A stretch of DNA of 64,000 bases from Lachnospiraceae bacterium (GCA_021153325.1 JAGKTQ010000009.1:1-64000); one strand, 5' to 3'. Counted from the stretch's first letter, positions 1 to 8,559 are shown. Made by a program: numbers and translations. Notes: generated by a model from the letters alone, not told the origin.

Positions 1-143
1 ATTTGAAGTTTACGTTTTATGAATATAATATCTTCATGCAACTAAAATTAACACAATTCATATAAATGAGTAAAGATGAGTTGGTAGACATTGGGGATAA
101 TTCTTTTATCATAGAGATATAATCTATGAAAGGAATGAAAGCA

Positions 144-1220
144 ATGGTAAAGAAAATAATGAAAATTGTTGGAATTGTATTTTTAGTGTTGCTCGCAGTC
201 TGCATCTGTGCAGTCATTTATTGGTGTTATCAAAATCTGCATTGGTGGGAAAAAGACATGAAGCAGATTGAAAAATTGGGCATTGTGGAGAGGCAGGTTA
301 CACTTCCAAACGGAAATGTTATCAATTACGGAGAGCTAGAAGGAGATGGCCCAGCTCTTTTATTGATTCACGGTCAGATGGGTTCGTGGGAAGATTATGC
401 TTCCGTTATACCAGAATTACATGAGAATTGGCACATTTATGCAATTGATGTATATGGACATGGAGAATCTACCCATAAAGAAGAATTGTATTATTTGGAT
501 GTAAATGGTGATGATATTATTTGGTTTATTGAGAATGTGATTGGGCAGGAAACTGTTGTAAGCGGACATTCAAATGGTGCTTTGACAGCTGCCTATGTTG
601 CTGCTTATGGTGGTGACTTAGTAAAAGGAGTTGTGTTAGAAGATCCACCTGTATTTTCGACACAGGGAGAAAATTGGGAAAACAGTTTTGCATATCTTGA
701 TACTTATAAGCCTTTGCATGACTATATTTCATCAGAACAGACAGAATGCTGGGAAGCTTATTATTTAAGACACTGCTACTGGGGCGAGTTGTTTATGAAG
801 GATTCCATGCCGGGTATCGCTAATTATGCACAGCATTATAGTGAAAGTCATCCGGGGGAAGAAGTGAAAATCTTCTTTATGCCAGCTAGTGCAACAAGTG
901 TTTTCCATTATGTAAGGCAATATGATATGAAGTATGGAGAGCATTTTTATGATTTGACATGGAATAATGGAATCAGCCATGAACAACTTTTGGCGGACAT
1001 TGAAATTCCCTGTATCTACTTACATGCAAAAGAGGATACTGCAGATAATGGTGTTTATTTGTGTGCTGCATCAAAAGAACAGGCAGAGAGAGCCGTTACT
1101 TTAATAGGTGATAATTGTCAGTTGATCGAAACAGATGACAGCAATCATAATATTCATGGCACACATACGCAAATATATGTGGATGCAATCAATAGATTTT
1201 TGAAAGGATATATAGAGTGA
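144..1220 (+). CDS. Membrane-anchored alpha/beta hydrolase
   Basis: Predicted alpha/beta-fold hydrolase with one N-terminal membrane anchor (hydrophobic stretch at about residues 6-27), so the catalytic domain probably faces outside. The fold is supported by an LLIHGQMGSW oxyanion-type segment, the nucleophile elbow SGHSNG (Ser near residue 143), a late acidic segment (HAKEDTADNG) and a C-terminal SNHNIHG histidine. Substrate is not predictable. An in-frame ATG exists at 126, but AGGA at 131-134 sits 9 nt before the ATG at 144, so 144 is preferred. The next gene starts one base after the stop, so the two are probably cotranscribed. Confidence 0.8.
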   Translation: MVKKIMKIVGIVFLVLLAVCICAVIYWCYQNLHWWEKDMKQIEKLGIVERQVTLPNGNVINYGELEGDGPALLLIHGQMGSWEDYASVIPELHENWHIYAIDVYGHGESTHKEELYYLDVNGDDIIWFIENVIGQETVVSGHSNGALTAAYVAAYGGDLVKGVVLEDPPVFSTQGENWENSFAYLDTYKPLHDYISSEQTECWEAYYLRHCYWGELFMKDSMPGIANYAQHYSESHPGEEVKIFFMPASATSVFHYVRQYDMKYGEHFYDLTWNNGISHEQLLADIEIPCIYLHAKEDTADNGVYLCAASKEQAERAVTLIGDNCQLIETDDSNHNIHGTHTQIYVDAINRFLKGYIE

Positions 1221-1221
1221 C

Positions 1222-1662
1222 ATGCTGAAAGAAAATATTGCAATGCTTCGTAATGTAAATGGATATTCACAGGAGGAAGTCGCAGAAAAAATTGGTGTTT
1301 CCAGACAGGCTTATGCAAAATGGGAAAAGGGAGAAAGTATCCCTGATGTAGAGCGGTGTCAGAAACTGGCAGAAGTGTATGGTGTGACGATTGATTCGCT
1401 TGTTGCTTTTTCCGGAAAGATAGGCGTTACTAATTTAACTCCTGCTCCAAAAGGAAAGCATATTTTTGGAACAACCAAAATAAATGACCGTGGACAAATT
1501 GTTATTCCTAAGAAAGCAAGAGAATTGTTTGGAATAAATAATGGTGATGCATTAGTTGTTTTAGGGGATGAAGCAGAGGGGATTGCGCTAATTAGAGCAG
1601 ATATATTTGAAAAACGATTAAATAATACATGGAATAGTATGAAACAAGAAATCAGCGAGTAA
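1222..1662 (+). CDS. XRE-family HTH / SpoVT-AbrB hybrid transcription regulator
   Basis: 146 residues with two DNA-binding modules. An HTH_3 domain (about residues 3-60, containing SQEEVAEKIGVSRQAYAKWEKG) is followed by an AbrB-like swapped-hairpin domain (about residues 80-125, containing INDRGQIVIPKKARELFGI). Both folds are well known separately; the combination is typical of small Firmicutes regulators. The ATG lies one base after the hydrolase stop, so translation is probably coupled and the protein may regulate its own operon. No effector domain is visible. Confidence 0.85.
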   Translation: MLKENIAMLRNVNGYSQEEVAEKIGVSRQAYAKWEKGESIPDVERCQKLAEVYGVTIDSLVAFSGKIGVTNLTPAPKGKHIFGTTKINDRGQIVIPKKARELFGINNGDALVVLGDEAEGIALIRADIFEKRLNNTWNSMKQEISE

Positions 1663-1692
1663 GCGACGAAATTTGAATTTGATGGAGATATT

Positions 1693-2427
1693 ATGAAAAA
1701 CATTAAGATAAAAAAGACAGTTTATATTGTATTTGTTATAGTAGGTTTGTTCATTGTTCAAACTTTTGCAAGCAAGTTAGGTGGTTTCATTGCTGATTTA
1801 TTTCAATATGCAGTGATTGATAAAGACGATACATTTATGAGTATCTCTGTGCATCATATTATTCAGATGATAGTGGCTTTAGTGCTTATTTTTGTTATCA
1901 GTAAGAAAAGTGATTTAGAATTTTGGTTAAAGCCGAGGTTAAATAAGAGCGGTATACTATATACGACGATTTTTGCTATTGTCATTTTAATATATGTTCT
2001 TATTAGTTATGTCGTTGGATATTCACTTAATACAATTGTGCCATACGCATATGAGTTAAATGTAGCAAATGTATTAGGAACATTAGGGTTTCAACTGTTT
2101 TTATCAGGAACATCAGAAGAAATTTTGTTTCGAGCATTTCCGATTACCGTTCTTGGTGGAGTGATAGGAAAAGATAATAAAAAAGGTTATGAATTTATTA
2201 TTGTAATAGCCTCGGTACTATTTTCTGTTGCACATATCCAATGGTCATTGTTTCCTGTTTCATTAACTTTTTCATGGTTTCAGTTGATTTATGCATTTAT
2301 ATTAGGTATAGCGTATGGATTTACATATGTGAAATCAGAAAGTATTATTTATCCCATGATTATGCACGGATTGAGCAATTTCTTTATGGTGGGAATTGGG
2401 TATATATTTATGGCTGTGATGAGTTGA
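1693..2427 (+). CDS. CPBP family intramembrane metalloprotease
   Basis: 244-residue polytopic membrane protein of the CPBP/ABI (CAAX protease-like) family. The diagnostic EExxxR motif is present as EEILFR (E142, E143, R147), followed by conserved histidines in FSVAHIQW and MHGLSNF, all within hydrophobic segments. Members cleave peptides or proteins inside the membrane, and some give bacteriocin self-immunity; the substrate here is unknown. It follows the HTH-AbrB gene by about 30 bases on the same strand, so the three genes may form one unit. Confidence 0.85.
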   Translation: MKNIKIKKTVYIVFVIVGLFIVQTFASKLGGFIADLFQYAVIDKDDTFMSISVHHIIQMIVALVLIFVISKKSDLEFWLKPRLNKSGILYTTIFAIVILIYVLISYVVGYSLNTIVPYAYELNVANVLGTLGFQLFLSGTSEEILFRAFPITVLGGVIGKDNKKGYEFIIVIASVLFSVAHIQWSLFPVSLTFSWFQLIYAFILGIAYGFTYVKSESIIYPMIMHGLSNFFMVGIGYIFMAVMS

Positions 2428-2541
2428 TATATAGTTAAGAGCATGCCCAAATTTCAGGCTTCTGTTGAGTCTGGATACACGCAAAGATTTGAATTTTACA
2501 AATTGTTTTAAAATGCTAATTTATAATTCAAAATATTTTTC

Positions 2542-2570
2542 TTGACGTAATTTTGAAACATAAAGATAAC
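2542..2570 (+). promoter_or_regulatory. Candidate sigma-A promoter for the PD-(D/E)xK-like gene
   Basis: TTGACG at 2542-2547 and GATAAC at 2565-2570 with a 17-nt spacer, just upstream of the gene starting at 2593. The -35 is good and the -10 moderate. The preceding gap from 2428 otherwise shows no gene. Confidence 0.4.
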
Positions 2571-2592
2571 ATTAGTAGAGTGAGGGTATATT

Positions 2593-3168
2593 ATGATAGA
2601 CCGTATTGTGATTGAAAAGAAAACTGGAGCAGAAATGTTTTTGGGAATGAACCATTCTTTGCTAGATTTTTGGTCGTGGGCACATTCTGATATGATATCG
2701 AATGCTGAACGTGGACGTTTTGCGGAATATATCGTAAGCTGTGCATTACAATCATCTTCTCAGTATCGTATTGAATGGGATTCTGTTGATGTTGTTGCCT
2801 CGAATGGTATCAAAGTTGAAGTGAAATCATCTGCTTACTTACAAGCTTGGAGTCAGGAGAAGTTTTCTAGTATTCAGTTTGATATAGCACCCAAGAAATC
2901 CTGGGATAGTGTTACTAATTTGTACAGTGAAACAAAGCTTAGAAGTGCCGATGTATATGTATTTTGTCTCTTTGCTAGCATGGATTCCAAAACAGCTAAT
3001 CCATTAGATTTGAAACAATGGGAATTCTATGTTCTAAGCACTAATGTTTTAAATGATTGTGTACCAGAGCAAAAAAAGATAGGCTTAAATTCGCTTATCA
3101 AATTAGGAGCAAAAAAAGTGTGTTTCGACGAAATATATGATGCAGTAAATATTGCAGCAAATCTATAA
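2593..3168 (+). CDS. Hypothetical protein with PD-(D/E)xK nuclease-like core
   Basis: 191-residue protein without a confident family name. Residues 42-80 resemble a restriction-endonuclease-fold core: an acidic residue in a helix (E45 in GRFAEYIV), D66 in a strand, then the E76-V-K78 pair in IKVEVKSS, the spacing expected for PD-(D/E)xK enzymes. No signal peptide or membrane segment. It stands alone behind its own promoter with no methylase or partner nearby. The nuclease assignment is inference from motif spacing; the protein could also be a non-catalytic relative. Confidence 0.55.
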   Translation: MIDRIVIEKKTGAEMFLGMNHSLLDFWSWAHSDMISNAERGRFAEYIVSCALQSSSQYRIEWDSVDVVASNGIKVEVKSSAYLQAWSQEKFSSIQFDIAPKKSWDSVTNLYSETKLRSADVYVFCLFASMDSKTANPLDLKQWEFYVLSTNVLNDCVPEQKKIGLNSLIKLGAKKVCFDEIYDAVNIAANL

Positions 3169-3269
3169 GATTTATCTTGAAAGATTACTTTTAGAGTAAG
3201 GAACAACTTCCAGTTTTTTGGAACGATAACAAATTTTAAATTTATTGCTATATATGGGAGTTGAAGGAA

Positions 3270-4235
3270 ATGATATTTACAATAGTGGTTGTCATAACTA
3301 TTGTTTCTTTGGTTGGATGCGTTTGCATAAAGAAACCTGCGGTAAGGATTGGACTTGGAATCATAGTTGCTTTGGGCTTAATGCTTACGGTTCTGATTGG
3401 TAGCTTCACCTATACGACAAGATATCGGGTTAATTCAGTTGACTCTTCCATCTCTCAAGATGGGAAGTATGAATTACTGTTTCAACAGATAGGAGACCCA
3501 GACTGGCCATTTGGATATACACATGCCAGACTGGTTCTTAAAGATGAATTAGGAACGATTGCAAAGTATTCTTTTGATGTAAGAAATGATGGTGCTTCTG
3601 TTCATTCCGATTCATGGCAGGTTACCTGGAAGGAAGATAGCGTGGAGGCTGTGATTAGTGGGGAAGAGCAGAATGATGAACAGTACATTCTATATTTTGA
3701 TGGAAAAACAGACTCTAATCAGCTGGAAACGAAGTATGGAAAGACTGATGAAGAACGTCGAAAAGAAGATCTTCAGAGACTTGAGGAAAGCCGGCAACAG
3801 CAGGGGGACGAAACTAAACCAGGAGTGGATTCTCAAACAACAGACGATTCTGTTTTAGATAATTGTGACGAGGAGCAGACCGATGAAGACGGCTATCCGC
3901 TTTCGGAAGAATACCAGGCATATAAAAGCGAATTATTGAGAATTGCTGGAGAGATAGCTCAAAACACGGATGCTGAGGTCAAGTGCTATCTGTCTGCCAA
4001 AGGATGTCCTTATGCTGTGATTTTATCTGAAACAGAGGTTACTTCTGGAGAAAGAATCGAACAGCATCTGATATTTAATGAGGCTTATGATGATTTGAGA
4101 AACGAGTATGTTCTTGAAGAATATCATTATGGAACGGACGGCGCACAATTATCTTCGCCGGTTATTCTGGATTTTTATCTGATTGATCGTCAATCACTGG
4201 AAGTTACAGATGAACAAATAAATACTTGGCACTGA
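3270..4235 (+). CDS. Membrane-anchored hypothetical protein
   Basis: 321-residue protein with two hydrophobic N-terminal segments (about residues 2-18 and 25-45) and a long extracytoplasmic part. The first part (QDGKYELLFQQIGDPDWPFG) loosely resembles DUF5412-type domains. A low-complexity acidic linker rich in E, Q and D (about residues 155-205) leads to a second domain. A TTG could start at 3261, but GGGAG at 3256-3260 fits the ATG at 3270 much better (9-nt spacing). Function unknown. It is the last gene before the mobilisation module. Confidence 0.65.
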   Translation: MIFTIVVVITIVSLVGCVCIKKPAVRIGLGIIVALGLMLTVLIGSFTYTTRYRVNSVDSSISQDGKYELLFQQIGDPDWPFGYTHARLVLKDELGTIAKYSFDVRNDGASVHSDSWQVTWKEDSVEAVISGEEQNDEQYILYFDGKTDSNQLETKYGKTDEERRKEDLQRLEESRQQQGDETKPGVDSQTTDDSVLDNCDEEQTDEDGYPLSEEYQAYKSELLRIAGEIAQNTDAEVKCYLSAKGCPYAVILSETEVTSGERIEQHLIFNEAYDDLRNEYVLEEYHYGTDGAQLSSPVILDFYLIDRQSLEVTDEQINTWH

Positions 4236-4320
4236 TTTGGACTGGTTGAATACATAATGCGTTATCACTTATAGCTGCAAATTTCAGGTTGTACCGCACT
4301 TTAATTTAATAATGAACACC

Positions 4321-4361
4321 AAAAGGTGGCATGGAAAATCAAAACCATGACCGCCTTTTTT
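4321..4361 (+). promoter_or_regulatory. Hairpin-T-tract leader upstream of the DUF3847 gene
   Basis: Inverted repeat (AAAGGTGGCATGG against CCATGACCGCCTTT, with a G-T wobble) followed by six T residues and, about 20 nt later, AAGGAG for the next gene. It looks like an intrinsic terminator or attenuator placed directly before the ribosome-binding site. Similar leaders occur at 6481, 8189 and 17553. Confidence 0.6.
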
Positions 4362-4395
4362 GGTGCAAAAAATCAAGAAAAAGGAGAATGAAATC

Positions 4396-4749
4396 ATGTT
4401 ACAGAATAACGAAAAAACAGCAGAGGTATTAAAGGCAGAGAAGATTGTGGAGCAGGCTAAGGCAAGACTTGCAGAAGCTAAGAGAAAGGCAAGTCAGCAG
4501 AAGCGAAAAGAGGAAAATCAGCATAAGTACATGATGGGCGGTATTGTTCATAAATATTTCCCAGAGTGCTACCAGTTTGACGAGCAGGAGCTGAACAGAA
4601 TTATTGCTTCGGGGATGAAGTCGGAGCAGTGCCAGCGCATTATTGAAATCGTGAAAAGGGAAAATGCTGAAAAGCGAGTAAATGCAGTTGCAAAAGCCGA
4701 AAGTGAGGTGGCAGGGGATGAGGGTACTGGCAAGAGCGAAAATGCCTAA
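4396..4749 (+). CDS. DUF3847 family mobile-element protein
   Basis: 117-residue basic, largely helical protein. Residues 1-45 are a charged coiled-coil-like helix, followed by the segment YMMGGIVHKYFPECYQFDEQELNRII, characteristic of the DUF3847 proteins found next to MobQ relaxases. Function is unproven; an accessory role in mobilisation is inferred from its position. An upstream in-frame TTG (4360) overlaps the T-tract of the leader hairpin. AAGGAG at 4381-4386 supports the ATG at 4396. Confidence 0.75.
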   Translation: MLQNNEKTAEVLKAEKIVEQAKARLAEAKRKASQQKRKEENQHKYMMGGIVHKYFPECYQFDEQELNRIIASGMKSEQCQRIIEIVKRENAEKRVNAVAKAESEVAGDEGTGKSENA

Positions 4750-4927
4750 AACCAGTCAACGAGATTTTCTCGTTGCGCACAGATATACCATCTGCGATGG
4801 TATGTGCGCTCTCCGAGGGGTCTTGCAGACAGCCATTGCCTGCCGAGGGCAGTCAAAAGGGAACACTGCGTTTTCCCTTCGGTGCAGAGGACGCACCTAC
4901 CCATTTGCAGGAGAGTGAGGTGTTGCT
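4750..4927 (+). other. Candidate origin of transfer (oriT) region
   Basis: 178-nt gap directly upstream of the relaxase, packed with inverted repeats. IR1 is CAACGAGA (4757-4764) against TCTCGTTG (4768-4775). IR2 combines GCGCAC (4775-4780) and ATACCAT (4785-4791) with ATGGTAT and GTGCGC (4797-4809). A third, GGGAA...TTCCC, lies at about 4859-4878. MobQ-type oriT sites commonly lie beside the relaxase gene and contain such repeats; the nick site cannot be placed by eye. Confidence 0.5.
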
Positions 4928-6475
4928 ATGGCTGTTAAAAACCTAAGTACCCGAGTTGCAATTATAGGGAGAGGTGCAAAGCGTAGAGGTGGTTCATCCG
5001 CAGTTGACAGGTCAGCATATATCAGCCGTACTACCATGTACTCTGAATATGACGGAACAACCTACTACCCGAAATATAGCGAGGATTTGGTGCATAATGA
5101 GGTTATGCTACCAGTCAACGCTCCAACAGAATATTCAGACCCGTCGGTGCTATGGAACTCCGTTGAAATGAAAGAGAGCAAATCTGCCAAGGCACAGCTT
5201 GCGAGGTCATATAAAATCAGTCTGCCGAATGAGTGGAGTTATGAACTTGCCATAGAGGTAATGAGGGATTATGTGAAAAGGAACTTTGTGGATGACGGAA
5301 TGTGTGCGCAGTTCGCAATCCATGACTCTGAAAATCCGAATACGCACCAGCGTAATCTTCATTGTCATATCATGCTTACCATGCGTCCGATTTTGGAAGA
5401 TGGTTCATGGGGAGATAAGCAGAAGAAGATTTATGCACTGGACGCAGACGGAAACAAGATAAGAAAAAAGAATGGACAGTACAAATGCACCACGCAGGAT
5501 GTCACTGGATGGAACAGCAGGGAGAATGCAAGGAAGTGGCGCAAGGATTTAGCTGACACCATAAATGCTGTCAATGATAAGAACGGATTAAGGGAAAATT
5601 TTTGGGAGCATAGGTCATTTGCGGAGCAGGGTCTTGATACCATACCGCAGATACATTTGGGCGAGAAAGCCACCGCACTGGAAAAAGCAGGAATACAGAG
5701 CGAGAGAGGGAATATCAACCGCAGGATAATGGAACAGAATAAGGCTATCCTTACTGCTAAAATGCTTGTGGCAAAGGCAGAGGAACGGTTGCAGAAGCTT
5801 GTTAATTCCAAGCCAGTCGAAGCGGTGCGGAATACTGCCAATGAAGTCCTTGATATGATTAGGGCAGTTGTCAGTAAAAAGGGCAGACTGGAATTGCCGA
5901 TTGTCAAAAGCAAATATGTGAGGAAGATTTCACAAAGACAGGCATTGCAGGAGCAGGACAAAATGGAAAGGTTTGTTGTTGCAAATCAGATTGAGAGCTT
6001 TGAGCAGTTGCAGGCGTTTAAGACACAGCGAGAGCCAGCTTATGAGAAGCTGTCAGCAGAACGACAGCAGATTGCGGAGCAGATAGCAAGACTGGAGCAG
6101 TTGCTTGTGGCATACAGCGAGTATGAGCCTTATATCGTGTATCATAAGACCAGTAATTCGCTGAAAGGATTTGCCAAGCGTAAGTATGATAGGGAGCATG
6201 AAAGAGAGCTTAGAGATTACGACAGTTATCGTGCGGAATTAAAGAAAATGCTGTCCTCTGATGAGAAGATTACACCTAAGAAATGGACAGCGGAAAAGAC
6301 GAAGCTGGAAAAACGATTGCAGGAGAGCAATCCCGACTATGCGAGAGTGGTTACGGAGCTTGCGTCAACAGAGGTTATTGAGCATAACAGAAAAATGCTT
6401 ACCATGACCCGAGAAGCGGAGCAGAACCAGCGCAGTCAGATACACAGCAGGAGGAAAAATGAACAGTCATTATAA
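4928..6475 (+). CDS. MobA/MobL family relaxase (MobQ type)
   Basis: 515-residue DNA-nicking relaxase that would cut and covalently hold one strand at oriT for conjugative mobilisation. The N-terminal MobA/MobL domain (about residues 1-220) shows a candidate catalytic tyrosine (Y31 in SAYISR) and the metal-binding histidines H145 and H147 (LHCHIMLT). The C-terminal half is long, charged and coiled-coil rich. Length and order match relaxases of Tn1549-like elements. No coupling protein or type IV secretion genes are nearby, so any transfer would need a helper element. Confidence 0.9.
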   Translation: MAVKNLSTRVAIIGRGAKRRGGSSAVDRSAYISRTTMYSEYDGTTYYPKYSEDLVHNEVMLPVNAPTEYSDPSVLWNSVEMKESKSAKAQLARSYKISLPNEWSYELAIEVMRDYVKRNFVDDGMCAQFAIHDSENPNTHQRNLHCHIMLTMRPILEDGSWGDKQKKIYALDADGNKIRKKNGQYKCTTQDVTGWNSRENARKWRKDLADTINAVNDKNGLRENFWEHRSFAEQGLDTIPQIHLGEKATALEKAGIQSERGNINRRIMEQNKAILTAKMLVAKAEERLQKLVNSKPVEAVRNTANEVLDMIRAVVSKKGRLELPIVKSKYVRKISQRQALQEQDKMERFVVANQIESFEQLQAFKTQREPAYEKLSAERQQIAEQIARLEQLLVAYSEYEPYIVYHKTSNSLKGFAKRKYDREHERELRDYDSYRAELKKMLSSDEKITPKKWTAEKTKLEKRLQESNPDYARVVTELASTEVIEHNRKMLTMTREAEQNQRSQIHSRRKNEQSL

Positions 6476-6480
6476 CAGCG

Positions 6481-6522
6481 AAAGGGCAGTTTACAACCAA
6501 TGGTTTGTAGCTGTCCTTTTTG
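6481..6522 (+). promoter_or_regulatory. Hairpin-T-tract leader upstream of tnpW
   Basis: Long imperfect inverted repeat (AGGGCAG-TTTACAA-CCA against TGGTTTGTAGCTGTCCT) ending in a five-T tract, then TGCG and a GAAAGGAAGAGG ribosome-binding region. Same architecture as the leader at 4321. Confidence 0.55.
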
Positions 6523-6543
6523 CGTGAAGAAAGGAAGAGGAGC

Positions 6544-6702
6544 ATGGAAGAAGTAAAGAAAGTGAATACAGAGAATTTCAAGAAAAGGATAGGTAATACC
6601 ACTTATCGGGTAAGGGTGCATTTCCCACAGAATACCAAGCGGACATTTACGGACAGTGTGAATACGCTGATTATGAATGAATGTACCAGCAAAAAGAAAT
6701 AA
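6544..6702 (+). CDS. tnpW: Transposon-encoded protein TnpW
   Basis: 52-residue protein matching the short TnpW family of Clostridia conjugative elements: a basic start followed by FKKRIGNTTYRVRVHFP and TFTDSVNTLIMNEC. Its role is not established. AGGAAGAGG precedes the ATG at 6544; an earlier GTG (6523) lies too close to the leader hairpin. The stop codon is only about 15-20 bases from the start of the topB remnant, so a deletion join probably lies directly after this gene. Confidence 0.75.
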   Translation: MEEVKKVNTENFKKRIGNTTYRVRVHFPQNTKRTFTDSVNTLIMNECTSKKK

Positions 6703-6720
6703 ATCCACATCCCACCTTGA

Positions 6721-7446
6721 CAAATCCTCACAGAAGATTCTCTGTTATCTGCAATGGAGCGAGCCGGAGCTGAGGATATGGGAGATGATGTGGAACGTAA
6801 GGGACTTGGCACACCTGCCACCAGAGCTGACATTATCGAGAAGTTAGTGAAGGACGGATTTGTGAAGCGTGAGAAAAAGCAGATGATACCTACAGAGGAC
6901 GGTATGAAGCTGATTACGGTTCTTCCTGATGTGGTAAAAAGTCCGAAGCTGACTGCTGATTGGGAAAATGCACTCAGCCTTGTAGCAAGGGGCGAATATT
7001 CAATGCAGGCATTTATGGAAGGTATTGAGGACATGGTGCGTGATATGGTGCAGAAATATCATGCAGTAAGCGATGAGCAGAAAACCATGTTTGCACCGGG
7101 AGAAAGTGAAGCGATGGGAAAATGCCCGAAGTGCGGTGCGGATGTGGTAAAAGGTAAATTCGGTCCGTACTGTAAGGGAAAATGCGGTATGAACTTTAAG
7201 CAGTTTAAGGTTGTTGCAGATGATTATGAATATGGAATGAGCATGAATCTTACAGATACACAGCTTAGAAATCTTTTTGAGGGTAAGAAAATCCTTGTGA
7301 AAGGTTTGAAAAGTAAAGCAGGAAAAGTTTATGATGCGTATTTTATTCCGCTTAGTATAGAGGAATTTTCTTATACAAAGGATGGGAAAGAAATCAGAGG
7401 TTTGCAATACAAGGTCAAGAAAGAATTTGCAAAAAATAAAAAGTAG
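6721..7446 (+). pseudogene. topB: 3' fragment of DNA topoisomerase III
   Basis: The reading frame encodes only the C-terminal third of a type IA topoisomerase: GLGTPATRADIIEKLV, then a zinc-ribbon-like CPKCGADVV...CKGKCGM segment and the C-terminal domain. The TOPRIM domain and the active-site tyrosine region are absent. Homologous residues (ILTEDSLLSAM) can be read upstream of the first ATG (6754) back to a stop at 6718, so the break lies near 6705-6720 and no native start exists. A product from 6754 would have no catalytic centre. Confidence 0.85.
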
Positions 7447-7452
7447 ATTGTA

Positions 7453-7481
7453 TTGCTTTTGTGCGTACAAATTGGTATAAT
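7453..7481 (+). promoter_or_regulatory. Promoter of the RelBE-type operon
   Basis: TTGCTT at 7453-7458, 17-nt spacer, extended -10 TGG-TATAAT at 7473-7481. It precedes GGAAGGAG (7512-7519) and the antitoxin ATG at 7529. Confidence 0.7.
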
Positions 7482-7528
7482 GTAGTTGGTAATAGGAAAT
7501 ACTACGATTTTGGAAGGAGTGTTATGCT

Positions 7529-7837
7529 ATGGCAACGAAAACAGCTAATTTGTACGCAAGAATAGAGCCTGAAGTGAAAGAACAGGCAGAGAGCATTTTG
7601 TCAACACTCGGTATTCCGGCTTCAAATGCAATCAATATGTTTTATAAGCAGATTATATTAAACAGAGGACTTCCATTTGATGTGAAGATACCGACTGCAA
7701 GACCCGTAGATGTGGCAGAGCTTACCGAAGCTGAATTAAATGCAGAGCTTGAGAAAGGATATGCGGATATGGTCGCAGGAAAAACGAAACCTGCAAGACA
7801 GGCATTTGCCAGTATTCGCAAAGACTACGGCTTATGA
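7529..7837 (+). CDS. RelB/DinJ family antitoxin
   Basis: 102-residue type II antitoxin. The N-terminal ribbon-helix-helix region (ANLYARIEPEVKEQAESILSTLGIPASNAINMFYKQII) is typical of RelB/DinJ; the C-terminal part, ending in ARQAFASIRKDYGL, would wrap the toxin. It should neutralise the toxin encoded next and repress its own promoter. The toxin start overlaps this stop by four bases (ATGA). The pair lies inside the mobile remnant, where such modules often stabilise elements. Confidence 0.88.
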   Translation: MATKTANLYARIEPEVKEQAESILSTLGIPASNAINMFYKQIILNRGLPFDVKIPTARPVDVAELTEAELNAELEKGYADMVAGKTKPARQAFASIRKDYGL

Positions 7838-8166
7838 TGATTTATGAAGTAACAACAACCGAACAGGCTGAGTCTGATTTAAGAGGTATTTATGAATACA
7901 TTGCATTTGAACTGCTTTCGCCGGAAAATGCAGCAGGACAGCTTGACAGGTTAGAGGAGCATATCTTAGGACTTGAAACATTCCCGGAGAAGTTCAGGGG
8001 CTATGACAAAGAACCTTGGAAAAGCAGAGGACTTCGTGTAATGCCTGTTGACAATTATTTGGTGTTTTATATACCGGATAAGGAAACAGAAACAGTAACG
8101 GTTATTCGGGTAATGTATGATGGCAGAGATGTTGATAATCAGCTTATGAGCCACACAAAAATGTAG
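7834..8166 (+). CDS. RelE/ParE family toxin
   Basis: 110-residue toxin of the RelE/ParE superfamily. It starts with a beta strand (YEVTTTEQAESDLRGIYEYIA), followed by helices and the C-terminal strands GLRVMPVDNYLVFYIPD and VTVIRVMYDGRD typical of the family. RelE members cleave mRNA on the ribosome and ParE members act on gyrase; sequence alone does not settle which applies here. It is translationally coupled to the antitoxin by the ATGA overlap. Confidence 0.85.
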   Translation: MMIYEVTTTEQAESDLRGIYEYIAFELLSPENAAGQLDRLEEHILGLETFPEKFRGYDKEPWKSRGLRVMPVDNYLVFYIPDKETETVTVIRVMYDGRDVDNQLMSHTKM

Positions 8167-8188
8167 TAACAGAATATAAGTAACAGCG

Positions 8189-8227
8189 TAAAGGCGTATG
8201 AGATGTAAAAGTTTCATGCGCTTTTTA
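8189..8227 (+). promoter_or_regulatory. Hairpin-T-tract leader, also terminator of the toxin operon
   Basis: GGCGTATGA against TCATGCGC around a short loop, then TTTTTATTTTGC and, shortly after, TGGAGG for the gene at 8255. Same layout as the leaders at 4321 and 6481. Confidence 0.6.
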
Positions 8228-8254
8228 TTTTGCAAAAAAATGGAGGATTCGTAA

Positions 8255-8557
8255 ATGAGTGAAGCAGTAGAAAATGTAACAGAAAACACAGCAGTTAAAG
8301 AAAAACAGGAGGAAACCAAGGCGGAGAAGTTTGTCCGTCTTGGCGAGTATCGTATGAATAAGGCGATTGATGCGATTGGCAGATTGGAGAATCTGGCAAA
8401 TAAATCATCTTATGAATACACAGCAGAACAGGTGGAAGCCATGTTCTTAGTGCTGGAGTCTAAGGTGGCAGAAGTGAAGCAGAAATTCACACCTGCAAAA
8501 GCAAAAGGAAATGCGACATTTTCTTTTGGAAATATGACAGAAACGGAGGAAAAGTAG
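8255..8557 (+). CDS. Conserved mobile-element protein of unknown function
   Basis: 100 residues, acidic N-terminus (about 25 residues rich in E, T and K) then a helical core, KFVRLGEYRMNKAIDAIGRLENLANKSSYEYTAEQVE. This type of protein is recurrent upstream of the large helicase-like gene in Tn1549-like elements; no function is known to me. It starts after GGAGGATTCGTAA. The next gene begins two bases after its stop, implying one transcript. Confidence 0.6.
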   Translation: MSEAVENVTENTAVKEKQEETKAEKFVRLGEYRMNKAIDAIGRLENLANKSSYEYTAEQVEAMFLVLESKVAEVKQKFTPAKAKGNATFSFGNMTETEEK

Positions 8558-8559
8558 GA

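Noticed and set aside
118..123. TATAAT just upstream of the first gene
   Set aside because: No acceptable -35 at 16-18 nt, and a start from it would leave almost no leader before the ribosome-binding site.
2449..4286. CAAATTTCAGG occurring at about 2449 and 4276 as a possible attachment-site pair
   Set aside because: Only 11 bases with no extended identity and no integrase-related context at the left copy.
5431..5961. 176-codon minus-strand frame opposite the relaxase gene
   Set aside because: Shadow of a well-supported relaxase; no start signal and no recognisable domain.
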